The notes under the pieces were generated by a model. That model saw nothing but the letters and a program-made list of their open reading frames with translations, was not told the origin of the DNA and ran no database searches. The position numbers and the translations under genes were made by a program. Positions 52,648 through 62,800 of a stretch of DNA of 64,000 nt are shown in pieces (position 1 is the stretch's first letter; every line of letters begins with the position of its first letter). Origin of the DNA: Rhizobiales bacterium dw_265 (lineage in GTDB: Bacteria > Pseudomonadota > Alphaproteobacteria > Micropepsales > Micropepsaceae); contig JAAVUU010000002.1 in the NCBI GenBank assembly GCA_018449595.1, positions 496,001 to 560,000 on the forward strand, in the 5' to 3' direction.

Positions 52648-53038
52648 TATGTTGATATCCCCCTCTTAAACGTGCTCGCTGGCACGCAATTCTTCTTTCG
52701 CACCGGCGACATGGCGACACGCTTGTCGTTCTCCATCCGGCCTGGCGGATGGAGACTCCAACCGCGACAGGCTGTGAACGCGGCTATTTCAATTTTTTGC
52801 GGAAATCCGTCCCCAGTCGCACACAGGCCTCCCCTCTTGTTCCGGGGCCGTCACGCAACCCCTCTAATCAACAAGACGACCGTCCCTGCAAAACCCTCCA
52901 AACTTTCTTGCCCGTCCCGCGCCACAGCGGAAGGCGTTCTTTATTGCTCCGCAACATAAGAAGGCCCGTGCCGGGCGCAAAAAGTCCTGCGTCTTGTCTT
53001 CCTTTTGTCGTACTGTCTCGGGAACCGGAGACGCATCA
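52648..53038. promoter_or_regulatory. Divergent control region, receptor / sigma factor
   Basis: 391 bases between the leftward receptor and the rightward sigma-factor gene. A perfect 9-bp inverted repeat CTCCATCCG/CGGATGGAG (52731-52739, 52746-52754) lies about 85 bases upstream of the receptor start. GTGC/GCAC is a smaller one nearby. CGGAG at 53026-53030 serves the sigma-factor GTG. No gene seen. Confidence 0.5.
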
Positions 53039-53584
53039 GTGCACGCAAGCGACTCGTTACCAGATCGCAGTGCTATCAAGGAGGAGCTGGATGCGCGTTT
53101 TCGCACCTCGCTCCTGGCATATTTCCAACGCCGCACCGGCAGCAGCCAGGAAGCCGAAGACCTCACGCAGGAAACCTTCGCCCGGCTTATCGGATCATCC
53201 AGTTTCGAAAATGCCCAGGAAGCGCCCGCCTTCGTCTTTCGCGTCGCCAGCAACCTGTTGCGCGACCGGGCCCGCGCGGCGATACGCCTGCGCCGGCATC
53301 CGACCTTGCCGCTCGATACTCTGGCCACGGAAAATTTCGAACCCCGCCTGGTGGAGGATATCGACCCTGAGCGCGTCTTAATAGCCAGGGAAACCCTGTC
53401 GCAGGTTCTCGCCAGTCTCGAGGAACTGGGCGAGCGCACCCGAAACATCTTTGTCCTGTACCGGCTGGAAGGCATGCGGCAGAAAGACATCGCGGCACTG
53501 TACGGAATAAGCTTTTCCACGGTGGAAAAGCATGTCATGGCGGCTGTCATTCACCTGACCCGGCGCTTCGGATCCGCTCCATGA
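53039..53584 (+). CDS. FecI-like ECF sigma factor
   Basis: Protein of 181 aa. Region 2 (RFRTSLLAYFQRRTGSSQEAEDLTQETFARL) and region 4 (LEELGERTRNIFVLYRLEGMRQKDIAALYGISFSTVEKHVMAAV, a helix-turn-helix) are clear. The DLTQETF and MRQKDIA-type sequence fits FecI-like iron or carbohydrate sensors. The GTG at 53039 with CGGAG eight bases away is preferred over an upstream TTG. Its stop overlaps the FecR start by ATGA. It would be activated from the STN receptor via FecR. Confidence 0.92.
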   Translation: MHASDSLPDRSAIKEELDARFRTSLLAYFQRRTGSSQEAEDLTQETFARLIGSSSFENAQEAPAFVFRVASNLLRDRARAAIRLRRHPTLPLDTLATENFEPRLVEDIDPERVLIARETLSQVLASLEELGERTRNIFVLYRLEGMRQKDIAALYGISFSTVEKHVMAAVIHLTRRFGSAP

Positions 53585-54621
53585 ACTGGCCATACGCCTC
53601 GCACGATCCGGCAAGCCGACGCCTCACCATGGCCGCCGCCTGGCGCCTGCGGCTGACGGAAGCCGGCCTGTCCAGCGTGCCTGAGTTCGAACACTGGTTG
53701 CGTGAACCCGGAAACCGCGCCGCCTGGGAAGAGGTCAGCCTCGCCTGGAACAAGTTCGATACTCTGGCCGACGCTCCCCAGATGCAGACCCTGCGCCAGG
53801 CGGCGCTGGCCGATGCCCGCCGGGCCGATGCCCGCCCGAAGACGACGCGCCTGCTGCGGGCGGCCGAACTGCTGGCCGCGGTGCTCCTGGTCGCGGTCCT
53901 GGGATCGGCGGGCTATTGGTGGTTCAGCAGGCCGGACGACTATCAGACCGCCATGGGCGAGCGGCGCATCGTTACCCTGGTGGATGGCTCCAAATTGTCG
54001 CTGGACACCAACAGCGAAGTCACCGTGCGCTATTCCGCGGGCGCCCGCCGGCTTCAGCTGCTGCGCGGTCAGGCTCGTTTCGACGTGGCGCATGACAAGA
54101 AGCGGCCCTTCTCGGTGACGGCCGGCAGCCAGACGGTGATCGCCACCGGCACCGCCTTCAATATCGACATGGCGGGCGCCAAGGTGTTGGTCACGCTGAT
54201 CGAGGGCCATGTCGTCGTGCTGAACGACGAAAATGGCATGGCGGACGGCGCCGGTCCGGCACATGGCTGGGCGCGCAAAATCGAACTCAAGGCCGGCGAG
54301 CAGTTGTCGGTTGGCCCCGCGGTGCCGCCCGAGGTTTCGCCGGCCAATATCCAGAAGGTCAATGCCTGGACCAACGGCCAGATCGTGTTCGATGACGAGG
54401 CGCTCTCCTCGGTCGTCGAACGCGTGAACCGTTATGGCAGTACCCAGATCGTGATCGCCGATCCCCGGATCGGCGCCATGAAGATCAGCGGCGTGCTGAA
54501 CGCCGGGGATGTTCCGGGCTTCGTCGAAATCGTAACACATTACCTGCCGGTAGACGCGGTATCGGACGGGCCCAACACGATTGCCTTGCAAAGCGAAAGG
54601 AAGAAGACCGGAACCTTGTGA
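53581..54621 (+). CDS. FecR-like anti-sigma factor
   Basis: Protein of 346 aa. A cytoplasmic DUF4880-type N-terminus (AAAWRLRLTEAGLSSVPEFEHWLREPGNRAAWEEV), one TM helix near 95-117 (LLAAVLLVAVLGSAGYWWF), and a periplasmic FecR domain (GERRIVTLVDGSKLSLDTNSEVTV, GQARFDVAHDKKRPFSV, ATGTAFNI). It ends with an STN-like part that touches the receptor. It holds the sigma factor until the receptor signals. Confidence 0.93.
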   Translation: MNWPYASHDPASRRLTMAAAWRLRLTEAGLSSVPEFEHWLREPGNRAAWEEVSLAWNKFDTLADAPQMQTLRQAALADARRADARPKTTRLLRAAELLAAVLLVAVLGSAGYWWFSRPDDYQTAMGERRIVTLVDGSKLSLDTNSEVTVRYSAGARRLQLLRGQARFDVAHDKKRPFSVTAGSQTVIATGTAFNIDMAGAKVLVTLIEGHVVVLNDENGMADGAGPAHGWARKIELKAGEQLSVGPAVPPEVSPANIQKVNAWTNGQIVFDDEALSSVVERVNRYGSTQIVIADPRIGAMKISGVLNAGDVPGFVEIVTHYLPVDAVSDGPNTIALQSERKKTGTL

Positions 54622-54711
54622 CGAAACAGGGAGGGTTTCTCGGTATCCGTCTCTTCCATAATAACCAGGGTGCAGCCAAAGGCATGCGCCCGGACAACAG
54701 GGAAACAATTA

Positions 54712-57700
54712 ATGTTGAGGGGCAGTGCACGCCATTGGCTGCTGCGGACGGTTTCCGCGGCTAGCCTGTCCGTGGCTCTCGCCAGTCCCGCCCTCGCCCA
54801 GCCGCTGAAGGAATACACCTTCGACCTGCCGCAGCAACCGCTTTCGGTGTCGCTGAAGGAATATGCGTCGGCTAGCGGCCGGCAGATCATATTCACGGAG
54901 GATCTGGTGTGGGGCCATGTGACCAAGCCGCTCAACGCCACCCTCGATGCCGACAAGGCGCTTGACCGGCTGCTGGAAGGCACCGGCCTGTTCGCGGAGC
55001 ACACACCCAGCGGCGCGATAATGATCCGGCAAGCGGAAATATCGCCGCCGCCATCCGCGCCGCGGCTGGACCCTGCCGCCCAGCCGGTCGGCGCTCCGCT
55101 GGAAGAAGTCATCGTCACCGGCTTGATAACCTCGTTGCAGAAGAACCTCGACATCAAGCGGGACGCCGGCGGACTGGTCGATGCCATTACCGCCGAGGAC
55201 ATCGGCAAGTTTCCCGATGTCGATCTTGCGGCCGCGATGCAGCGCATCCCCGGCGTCACCATCAGCCGCGGCGTCTCGTCCCTGGGCGGCGTCCCCACTT
55301 CGACCGGCACCGCCACCGAGATCACGGTGCGCGGCTTCGGCCCGTCCTTCAACGAAACCCTCTATGACGGCCACAAGGTCGCCTCGGGTGTGGGCCGCGC
55401 CTTCGACTTCAGCACGATCGGCGCGGATTTCGTCAGCCGCGTCGATGTGTTGAAATCGCCCGATGCCGCGCTATCATCCGGAGCGATCGGGGCCACGGTG
55501 AACATTCAATTCCCCCGGCCCTTCGACTATCCGGGGCTGCATGTCGCCGGCTCTGCCTCGGCTGGCTTTTCACCGGAAGAAGGCAACGCCACCCCCAGCA
55601 TCAGCATGCTGTTCAGCGACACCTTCGGCGGCGGACGCTTCGGCATTCTGGTGGACGGCGCCTTTTCCCAGGCGCGCACCCGCGCCAACCATGTCAACAG
55701 CCAGGGCTGGGAAGGCACGCAGATCGCGCCCTCGCAGCTTGCGGGCGCGGCGCCGGGTGCATCCACCGCCGACAGCATGGATGCCTGGTACATCCAGGAT
55801 TACGGCATCTATCAGGAGACCACGCAGGAAACGCGCATCAACGGCCGCGCCGCCTTGCAATGGCGGCCGGCGGATTCGCTTCTGGTTACCGTCTCCGACA
55901 ACTATTCGCGCGACACACTGCATGCACTGCAATATGGCTACAGCGTCTGGTTCAACGCGGGGATCCTGAGCAATGTGACGCAGAACGTCAATGGCACCGT
56001 GACCAGTTTCATCCAGCCAAATTCGCCCACCGACTTCCAGTCGCAGGTCAATGGCTCGGTGTTGCAGAACAACGACACCGGCGTGAATGTGAAATGGGAC
56101 GCCAGCGATCGGCTGGCCCTGACCTTCGACTATGACCATTCGCAAGCTTGGCAGAACCCCGGCGGTAAGCTGTCGAGCATCGATGCCGATGTGGGCTATG
56201 GACCTTCCACCCCTGACGGCGCCAACGGCACCAGCGTCGGCATCGTGGTGCCGGGCGGCCATAACCTGCCATATCCCACCGGCTATGGCCCTGGCGGCGA
56301 CGCAGGCGCTTTCATCGGCAACGGCCTGATCGGCAGCCATGTCATACCGATGACCAGCCCGCAACGCTTCGACCGTATTCAACAGGCCAAGGCGGAAGCC
56401 GTCTGGACGGAATCGCCGACGTTCAGTATCCGCGCCGGCTACCAGTATGTCGGGGACCATGACAACTCCAGCAGCCGCGATGACTTCTCCAACAACCAGT
56501 GCAGGCCTATGCCGGTTACGGGCCAGCTTCCAACAACAATGACACCCATGGCGTGGCATTGCCGCAGTCTCTGTTTACCGGATCGTTCGGCACCGCCAAC
56601 TTTGTCAGCGGCTATGGCGGGGGCGGGACCCTGCCGGCCCGGGTGCTGGCCTTCAACGCCTATTCGGTGCTGAACTATCTGCAAGGCCTGGGCAATCCGC
56701 AGACCACCGCCATTGCCGGCTTCAATGCGGGCTGCTGCACCCCGGCCTATACGGGCACGTACAGCCTCTCCAATGCGGTGGGAAGCTATTCCCAAGTGAT
56801 CGAGAATACCCATGCCCTCTATGCCAGCGTACATATGCAATTCCAGATCGCTGCTATGCCGCTCAAGGTCACGGCCGGCCTGCGGCAGGAATTCACCGAT
56901 GTCACCACTATCGGCATCTCCAATCCCCTCGCCGCCCTGACCGTGCAACCCTCCGACCACACGGCATTCCTGGAAAGCTTCGACAGCCCATCGCCCGTCG
57001 CGGAAAGAAACGGTTACCAGTACCTGCTGCCCAACCTGGACCTCAGCCTGGGCATAACCGACGATATCCAGGTCCGCCTGGATGCTTCGCGCACACTCAG
57101 CCGTCCGCCGCTCAACCTGATCAATCCCGTGCTGAATGTGGGCACCGGCCAACGCGTGGGCGCCCTGACGGCCACGGACGGCAATCCGGGCCTGCGGCCC
57201 TATCTCTCGGACGGCGTCGATCTCAGCGCGGAATGGTACTACCAGCCCAACTCCTATGCCTCGCTCGACATCTTCAACAAGACCGTCAGCAATTTCGTGG
57301 TTGCAAGTTCCGTCCAGGGAGCGGTCAACGGGGTGACCGATCCCACCACCGGCCTGCCGGCCCTTTTCACGATTTCCACCAACGTCAACGGCCCCACGGC
57401 CAATGTCTATGGCGCGGAGTTCGCGGTGCAGCATGTGTTCGGCACTTCGGGTTTCGGCGTGCAGGCCAACGCCACCCTGGTGGGCACCGACAAGCCCTAT
57501 GATCCGCACAATCTTGCCATCAGCGGTTTCGCGGTGACCGGCCTGGCCAACTCCGCCAACCTGGTCGCCTTTTTCGACAAGGGCGGTTTCCAGGCGCGCG
57601 TCGCCGCCAACTGGCGCGACAATTACCTGGACCATTTCGGCCAGCAGCAGAACAATTCCATGTTCGGCACCGAACCGACATTCGTGAATGCCACCATGCA

Positions 57701-57869
57701 GGCCGACTTCTCCGCCAGCTATGCCATCACCGGCAACCTCTCCCTCTATCTCCTGGCGCAGAACCTGAACGACGCCACCTATTCGACCCATGGCCGCTTT
57801 TCGGAGCAATTGCTCGACCTGGTGGATTACGGCCGCCGATTTACCCTGGGCCTGCATTTCCGGTATTGA
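54712..57869 (+). pseudogene. STN-domain TonB receptor with a one-base frameshift
   Basis: Signal peptide after MLRGSARHW, an STN domain (FDLPQQPLSVSLKEYASASGRQIIF, about 35-110), then plug (TAEDIGKFPDVDLAAAMQRIPG) and barrel up to SSRDDFSNNQ. Near 56500 the frame shifts: the paralogue reads NNQWQAY, and here CAGTGCAGGCC appears where CAGTGGCAGGCC would keep the frame. The barrel then continues in another frame to YGRRFTLGLHFRY at 57869. Frame 1 alone stops at 56673. Without repair the protein lacks half its barrel. Start at 54712 with AGGGAA; a longer in-frame start is possible. Could be a sequencing error. Confidence 0.87.
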
Positions 57870-58023
57870 CCCAAAGCGCGCGGGGCCCCGCCGCGTTCTA
57901 CCGGCAAGTCATGGACGAGGTTCAAGCCCGGATCGACCGGAAGCGCCGAGACCGCACAGGCGCTTGAATGGCGCGAGGCGCGGGCGGTAACCGCCACATG
58001 CCTTTGCAGGCAACGGCATCATC
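57870..58023. other. Convergent intergenic gap after the STN receptor
   Basis: 154 bases between convergent genes. Contains a short GC palindrome (GCGGGGCCCCGC) near 57880-57893, without T-tracts. No gene seen. Confidence 0.35.
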
Positions 58024-59805
58024 TCAATAAGAAAGCGTGACGGAAACGGTCGCCAGATTGCCCAGATTGGCCGCGCCGGGCAGCCTTTCGAGCTGCCATC
58101 CGTAATCGAAACGCGCGTCGAGGTAGCGGCCGATGCCATAGCGCGCGCCAAAACCGACGCTTTGCAGTTCGGCGCTCTTGGACAGGTTCTGTTGCGCATT
58201 TCTGTAAGCGACGTTGCCATAATCCCAGAACGCAAGCACCTGCGCCTGATCGTCCACGCCTAGATCAGCAAAATGTCCCAACAGGTGCAATGCCGGACTG
58301 CGCAACTCCGAACTGAGCAGCACACCCTGCGATCCGCTGACGCTTCTTTCGTCATAGCCGCGCACACTGTCCACGCCGCCCGCGCCCAGTTGTTCGCTCG
58401 GCAGAAGCTCGCCGCCGGCGATCTGGCCGCTGGCGCGGACAACCCAGCTAATGTCCCAAGGCAGGTTGGTGACGCGGGTGACCTGTAGATTGTCATAGAC
58501 ATAGTGGGCGGATGCCCCGTTCACGCCGGATTGGACAAAGACAGCGGTGCGGTTGCTCGGCGCGAATCCGCCGGGGCTATAGACGAAGCTGTTCTCGACG
58601 GCCGTCTGGCCGTAACCGTCCGGCCGCGTCGCGTCATAGATCAGCAGAAACTGGTCGATTTCCGTCGCGCTGGCGGACACTTCAACGCCGCCGAACGCAA
58701 GATTGTTGTTGGAGCGCTTGAAATCGAAACCGATCTTGAGGCCTTGCGCCAGACCGTCCGGCGATGGCAGGCGCACATCGTAACGCCCGCTCAGTTGCAG
58801 GCTCTCGCCTTTCTGCCCGAAATCCGGGCCGAGATCAGGCACCTGAGTCACATAGGTTCCGAAAAGATCGATCCCGTCCCCCCAGGGAAGCGGGATGAAA
58901 TAGGTCAGCGAATGCGCGTTGAAGCGCGGCGCATCCGAGTGCCCCGGCCCGCGGTCGCGCGTGCGCCACAGATCGGGACTGGTGCTGAACTGGTAGGAGA
59001 ACTGCTGATCGAGGCCGAAGACATCGCCCCAGTTGAACCCGGCGCTGTAGCGGTCGCGTCCCGTGATCGGAACGCCCTGATTGTCGTAGCTGGCATAGAC
59101 ACGCAGGGGAAACTGATCCTGCACCTTCAATCCGATGTCGGTGTAGCCGACCTCATCATTACGTTCCAGCACGGCGTTGACTTGTCGAAACGGGTTTCGA
59201 TTGAGCCAGTTCAGATCGGTGCCCAACTGGTCGAAATCGATCCTGTCCCCGTGCCGCAGAGTCAATTCATCAGCGAGCATGGGCCCGTCGAACCAATGAT
59301 TGCCTTCAACTTTGACTTTTCCTACCCGATATTCCGAAATGACAGCCTGCAAAACGCCGGAATTCAAATCCTGTTCGGGATAGGCGACGTCAACGACCGG
59401 CAGGCTGTGCGCGCGATACCAATCGACAATGATCTTCGAAATGCGGGCCAGGTCGCTTTTCATCAGCGGCTTGCCGATGAAGGCGCGCAGCGCCGTTTGA
59501 ATCTCGGGCTTGTCGAGAAGCGGCAACCCTTCCACGCGCAGCCCGGAGCCTTGCACACCGGCCCGCACGATCTGCTGCACACTATTGACGAGCCGAATCC
59601 CCTTCAACGCGGGCAGGAGCGTTTTGTCCGCGGTATCGGCCGGGACCGTGGGCGCCGGCGGCGCTTGCACGGTGCCGGGCTTCGGCGCCTGCGGCTGCTT
59701 GGGCGCAACCTGCTGGAAGTCCTGCGCCCATGACGGGGAGCAAAATGCAGCCGCAAAGACCGCGCCCGCGGTGAGAGGTTTGAGCGAACGCTTCATGGGG
59801 CTCAC
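58024..59805 (-). CDS. Two-partner secretion transporter TpsB (ShlB/FhaC/HecB family)
   Basis: Protein of 593 aa. Signal peptide (KRSLKPLTAGAVFAAAFCSPSWA), a Pro/Gln-rich linker, then POTRA domains (NSVQQIVRAGVQGSGLRVEGLPLLDKPEIQ, YPEQDLNSGVLQAVISEYRVGKVKVEGNHWF). An Omp85-type barrel follows, with the conserved GGVDSVRGYDERSVSG loop (VRGY motif). It ends SVTLSY. It exports the neighbouring MBG exoprotein across the outer membrane. The GTG at 59805 overlaps the exoprotein stop (GTGA); the ATG at 59796 is the other choice. Confidence 0.92.
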   Translation of the reverse strand: MSPMKRSLKPLTAGAVFAAAFCSPSWAQDFQQVAPKQPQAPKPGTVQAPPAPTVPADTADKTLLPALKGIRLVNSVQQIVRAGVQGSGLRVEGLPLLDKPEIQTALRAFIGKPLMKSDLARISKIIVDWYRAHSLPVVDVAYPEQDLNSGVLQAVISEYRVGKVKVEGNHWFDGPMLADELTLRHGDRIDFDQLGTDLNWLNRNPFRQVNAVLERNDEVGYTDIGLKVQDQFPLRVYASYDNQGVPITGRDRYSAGFNWGDVFGLDQQFSYQFSTSPDLWRTRDRGPGHSDAPRFNAHSLTYFIPLPWGDGIDLFGTYVTQVPDLGPDFGQKGESLQLSGRYDVRLPSPDGLAQGLKIGFDFKRSNNNLAFGGVEVSASATEIDQFLLIYDATRPDGYGQTAVENSFVYSPGGFAPSNRTAVFVQSGVNGASAHYVYDNLQVTRVTNLPWDISWVVRASGQIAGGELLPSEQLGAGGVDSVRGYDERSVSGSQGVLLSSELRSPALHLLGHFADLGVDDQAQVLAFWDYGNVAYRNAQQNLSKSAELQSVGFGARYGIGRYLDARFDYGWQLERLPGAANLGNLATVSVTLSY

Positions 59806-62800
59806 TGCGCCACCAGACGATCGCCGTCGTCGGTAGCGTTGGAATAGCCGGAAATCACGATCTGGCTGAAGCCGCCGATTTTTCCCGGAAGGCTCGCCTC
59901 GAACAATACCGTATCGCTCGAGTCACCGATCGCGGCGGTTGCCACATTGCTGAAGGAAGATGCTGCGCCGCCAGTCGTCACCACGAGGCTCGGCAATGTC
60001 CCAAGACCGCCTTTGATAATAATGGGCGCGGTGAAGACCGATGGCGGCTGTGCGGCGAGTGTCAGCACACCCGGCAGATACGAGATGGCGTAATTGGCCG
60101 TCAAGGCGCCGAACGGCACGATGTCGTAATCGCGCGGATCGTTGGTGATGGGGAAGAAGCCGAACTGCAATCCCGTTACGACGGAACTATCGTCGCCAGC
60201 CATGAGCCCCGAATAGGTTGCGGTCGCCTTCGCGGTGGCCAGCGTCGCTGCCGATATATCATCGGCCTGGACGGTCAGGGCCGCCGGCGTTATGGCCAGG
60301 GCACCCGGCGTATAGACCAGCGCGTAGTTCGCCGAAGCCGCCAGTGTTCCTTGCCCTATGGCGTAGGAACCGACATTGGCGTGCGTGTCTGCCGCCGTCG
60401 CCAATGCGCCGGTCAGCGTATCGCCATTGGCCAGGCCGGCCCCGCCGATGGTGTAGGTGAATGCCGGATTGGCGTTGCCGTAAATGCGGCTGAGGTCGTC
60501 CGCCGTCACGGTCAGGGCGCGCGCCGTCACCGAAAGCGTTCCCGGAACATAGGTCAGCGCGTAGTTCGGCGTTGCCGCGAATGTTCCTTGAACGATGGCA
60601 TAGTTGCCGACATTCGAGGTCGTGTTCGCCGCCGTGGCAAGCGTGCCGCTGAACACATCGCCATTCACCAGATTGCCGCTGCTGATGACGTATGTCAGTG
60701 CTGGGTTGGCGTCGCCATAGGTGCGGGCCAGCGCATCCGCCGTCACGGTGATCGGACGCCGCGCGATGGTCAGAGTGTTGCCAATATAGCTGATGGCATA
60801 GTTCGGGTTGCTGGCGTTGGTCACCGAGCCCTGAGTGATGGCGTAATTGCCGACGCCGCTGGCATTGCCCGCTATCGTGTCGAGCGACCCCTGTACCGCG
60901 GCGCCAAAGCCCAGGTTGGAGGTCGTGAAGCTCAGCGCCGGGCTGGCGTCGCCATAGGTCTTGGTCAGCGCGTCCGCCGTCACCGTGATCGGACGGGCGG
61001 TGATGCTGAGAGCGGTGGCATTGCCCGCCGCCTGGGCGGTGGTCAGGTTGTAGTTGCCGCTGGTGGTGAGCCCCGAGCCTGTGATGCCGTAACTGCCCAC
61101 GGCGCTCGTCCCGTCGGCCCTGGCTGCGAAGCTCGCCGTCCCGGAGAGGCTGTTGCCATTGACCAGATTGCCGCTGGTGATCGCGTAGCTGCCCGTCAGG
61201 GGGCCGATGGCGTCGCCATAGACGCTGCTCGCCGCGTCCGCCGTGTAGGTCACCGTGATCGGACGAGCGATGATGCTGAGAGCGCTGGCGTTGCCCGCCG
61301 CCTGGGCGCTGGTCAGGCTGTAGTTGCCGCCAGCGGTCAACCCCGAACCGGAGATGGCATAGGCGCCGACATTGCTGGTCCCGTTGGTCGTGGTGGCGAA
61401 ACTCGCCGCCCCGGAGAGGCTGTCGGCATTGACCAGATTGCCGCTGGTGATGGCATAGCTGCCCGCCAGGGTGCCGACGGTGTCGCCATAGACGCTGCTG
61501 GCCGCATCCGCCGTGTAGGTCACCGTAATTGGCCGCGCCGTTACCGTCAGGTTGGCCCCGGTGTAGGATGTGATGTCATAATTCGGATTGTTGGCGTCGG
61601 TCAGCGTGCCCTGGCTGATGGTATAGCTGCCGCCCACGTTGGATGTAGAGGTCGCATTGGTCGCCAGCGCGCCGCTCAGGCTGTCGCCATTGACCAGGCC
61701 CGAGCCGCCGACCGTATAGGTCAGCCCCGGAACCGTGTCGCCATAAACCATGCTCTTGCCGTTGTCCGCCGTCACCGTGATTGGGCGCGCCGTGACGGTG
61801 AGCGCCGTGGCGTTACCGGCGGCCTGGCCGAGGGTGACGTTATAGTTATTGTTGATAGAGGCCAGGCCCGAGCCGTTGATGGCGTATGAGCCAACATTGC
61901 TGGTGCCTTCCGCCGTCGTGGCGAAACTCGCCGGGCCGGAGACCACATCCGACAGGCTTTGACCGCCGGCAAAACTGCCACTGGTGAGGACGATGGTCCC
62001 CGTCAGGCCCGACGGCGTGTCGCCATAGACGCTGCTCGCCGCGAACGCCGTATAGGTCAGCGTGATCGGGCGGGCCGTTATGGTCAGGGCGCTGGCATTG
62101 CCCGCCGCCTGGGCGCTGGTCAGGCTGTAGTTGCCGCTGGCGGTCAGGCCGGAGCCGGTGATGCCGTAAGTGCCGACAGCGCTGGTCCCGTCCGCCAAGG
62201 TGGCGAAGCCCGCCGCCCCGCCCAGGCTGTCGCCATTCACCAGGCTGCCGCTGGTGATCGCGCTGCGGCCCGTCAGGCTGCCGATAATGTCGCCATAGAC
62301 GCTGCTCGCCGCGTCCGCCGTGTAGGTCACCGTGATCGGACGCGCCGTCACGGCCAGATCGGCTCCGGTATAGGACGTGATCGTGTAGTTGCCGGAGGCC
62401 AGCGACCCTTGCGTGATGCCGTAGCCGCCGACATTCGACGTCGCGGTGGCCGAGGTTGCAAGCGCGCCGCTCAGGCTGTCGCCATTGACCAGGCCGCCGA
62501 CCGTGTAGGTCAGCGCCGGAACCGTGTCGCCATAGACCATGCTCTGGCCGCTATCCGCCGTCACCGTGATCGGCCGCGCCGTCACGGCCAGATTGGCTCC
62601 GGTGTAGGACGTGATCGTGTAGTTGGTGGAGGCCGCCAGCGAGCCTTGCGTGATGCCGTAGCTGCCAACATTCGAGGTCGAGGTTGCCGAGGTCACGAGC
62701 GCGCCGCTCAGGCTGTCGCCATTGACCAGGCCCGAGCCGCCGACCGTGTAGGTCAGCACGGGAACCGTGTCGCCATAGACGATGCTCTGGCCGCTGTCGG

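Noticed and set aside
60351..61889. 512-codon forward frame with a regular pattern
   Set aside because: The regularity comes from the MBG repeats on the other strand read in antisense.
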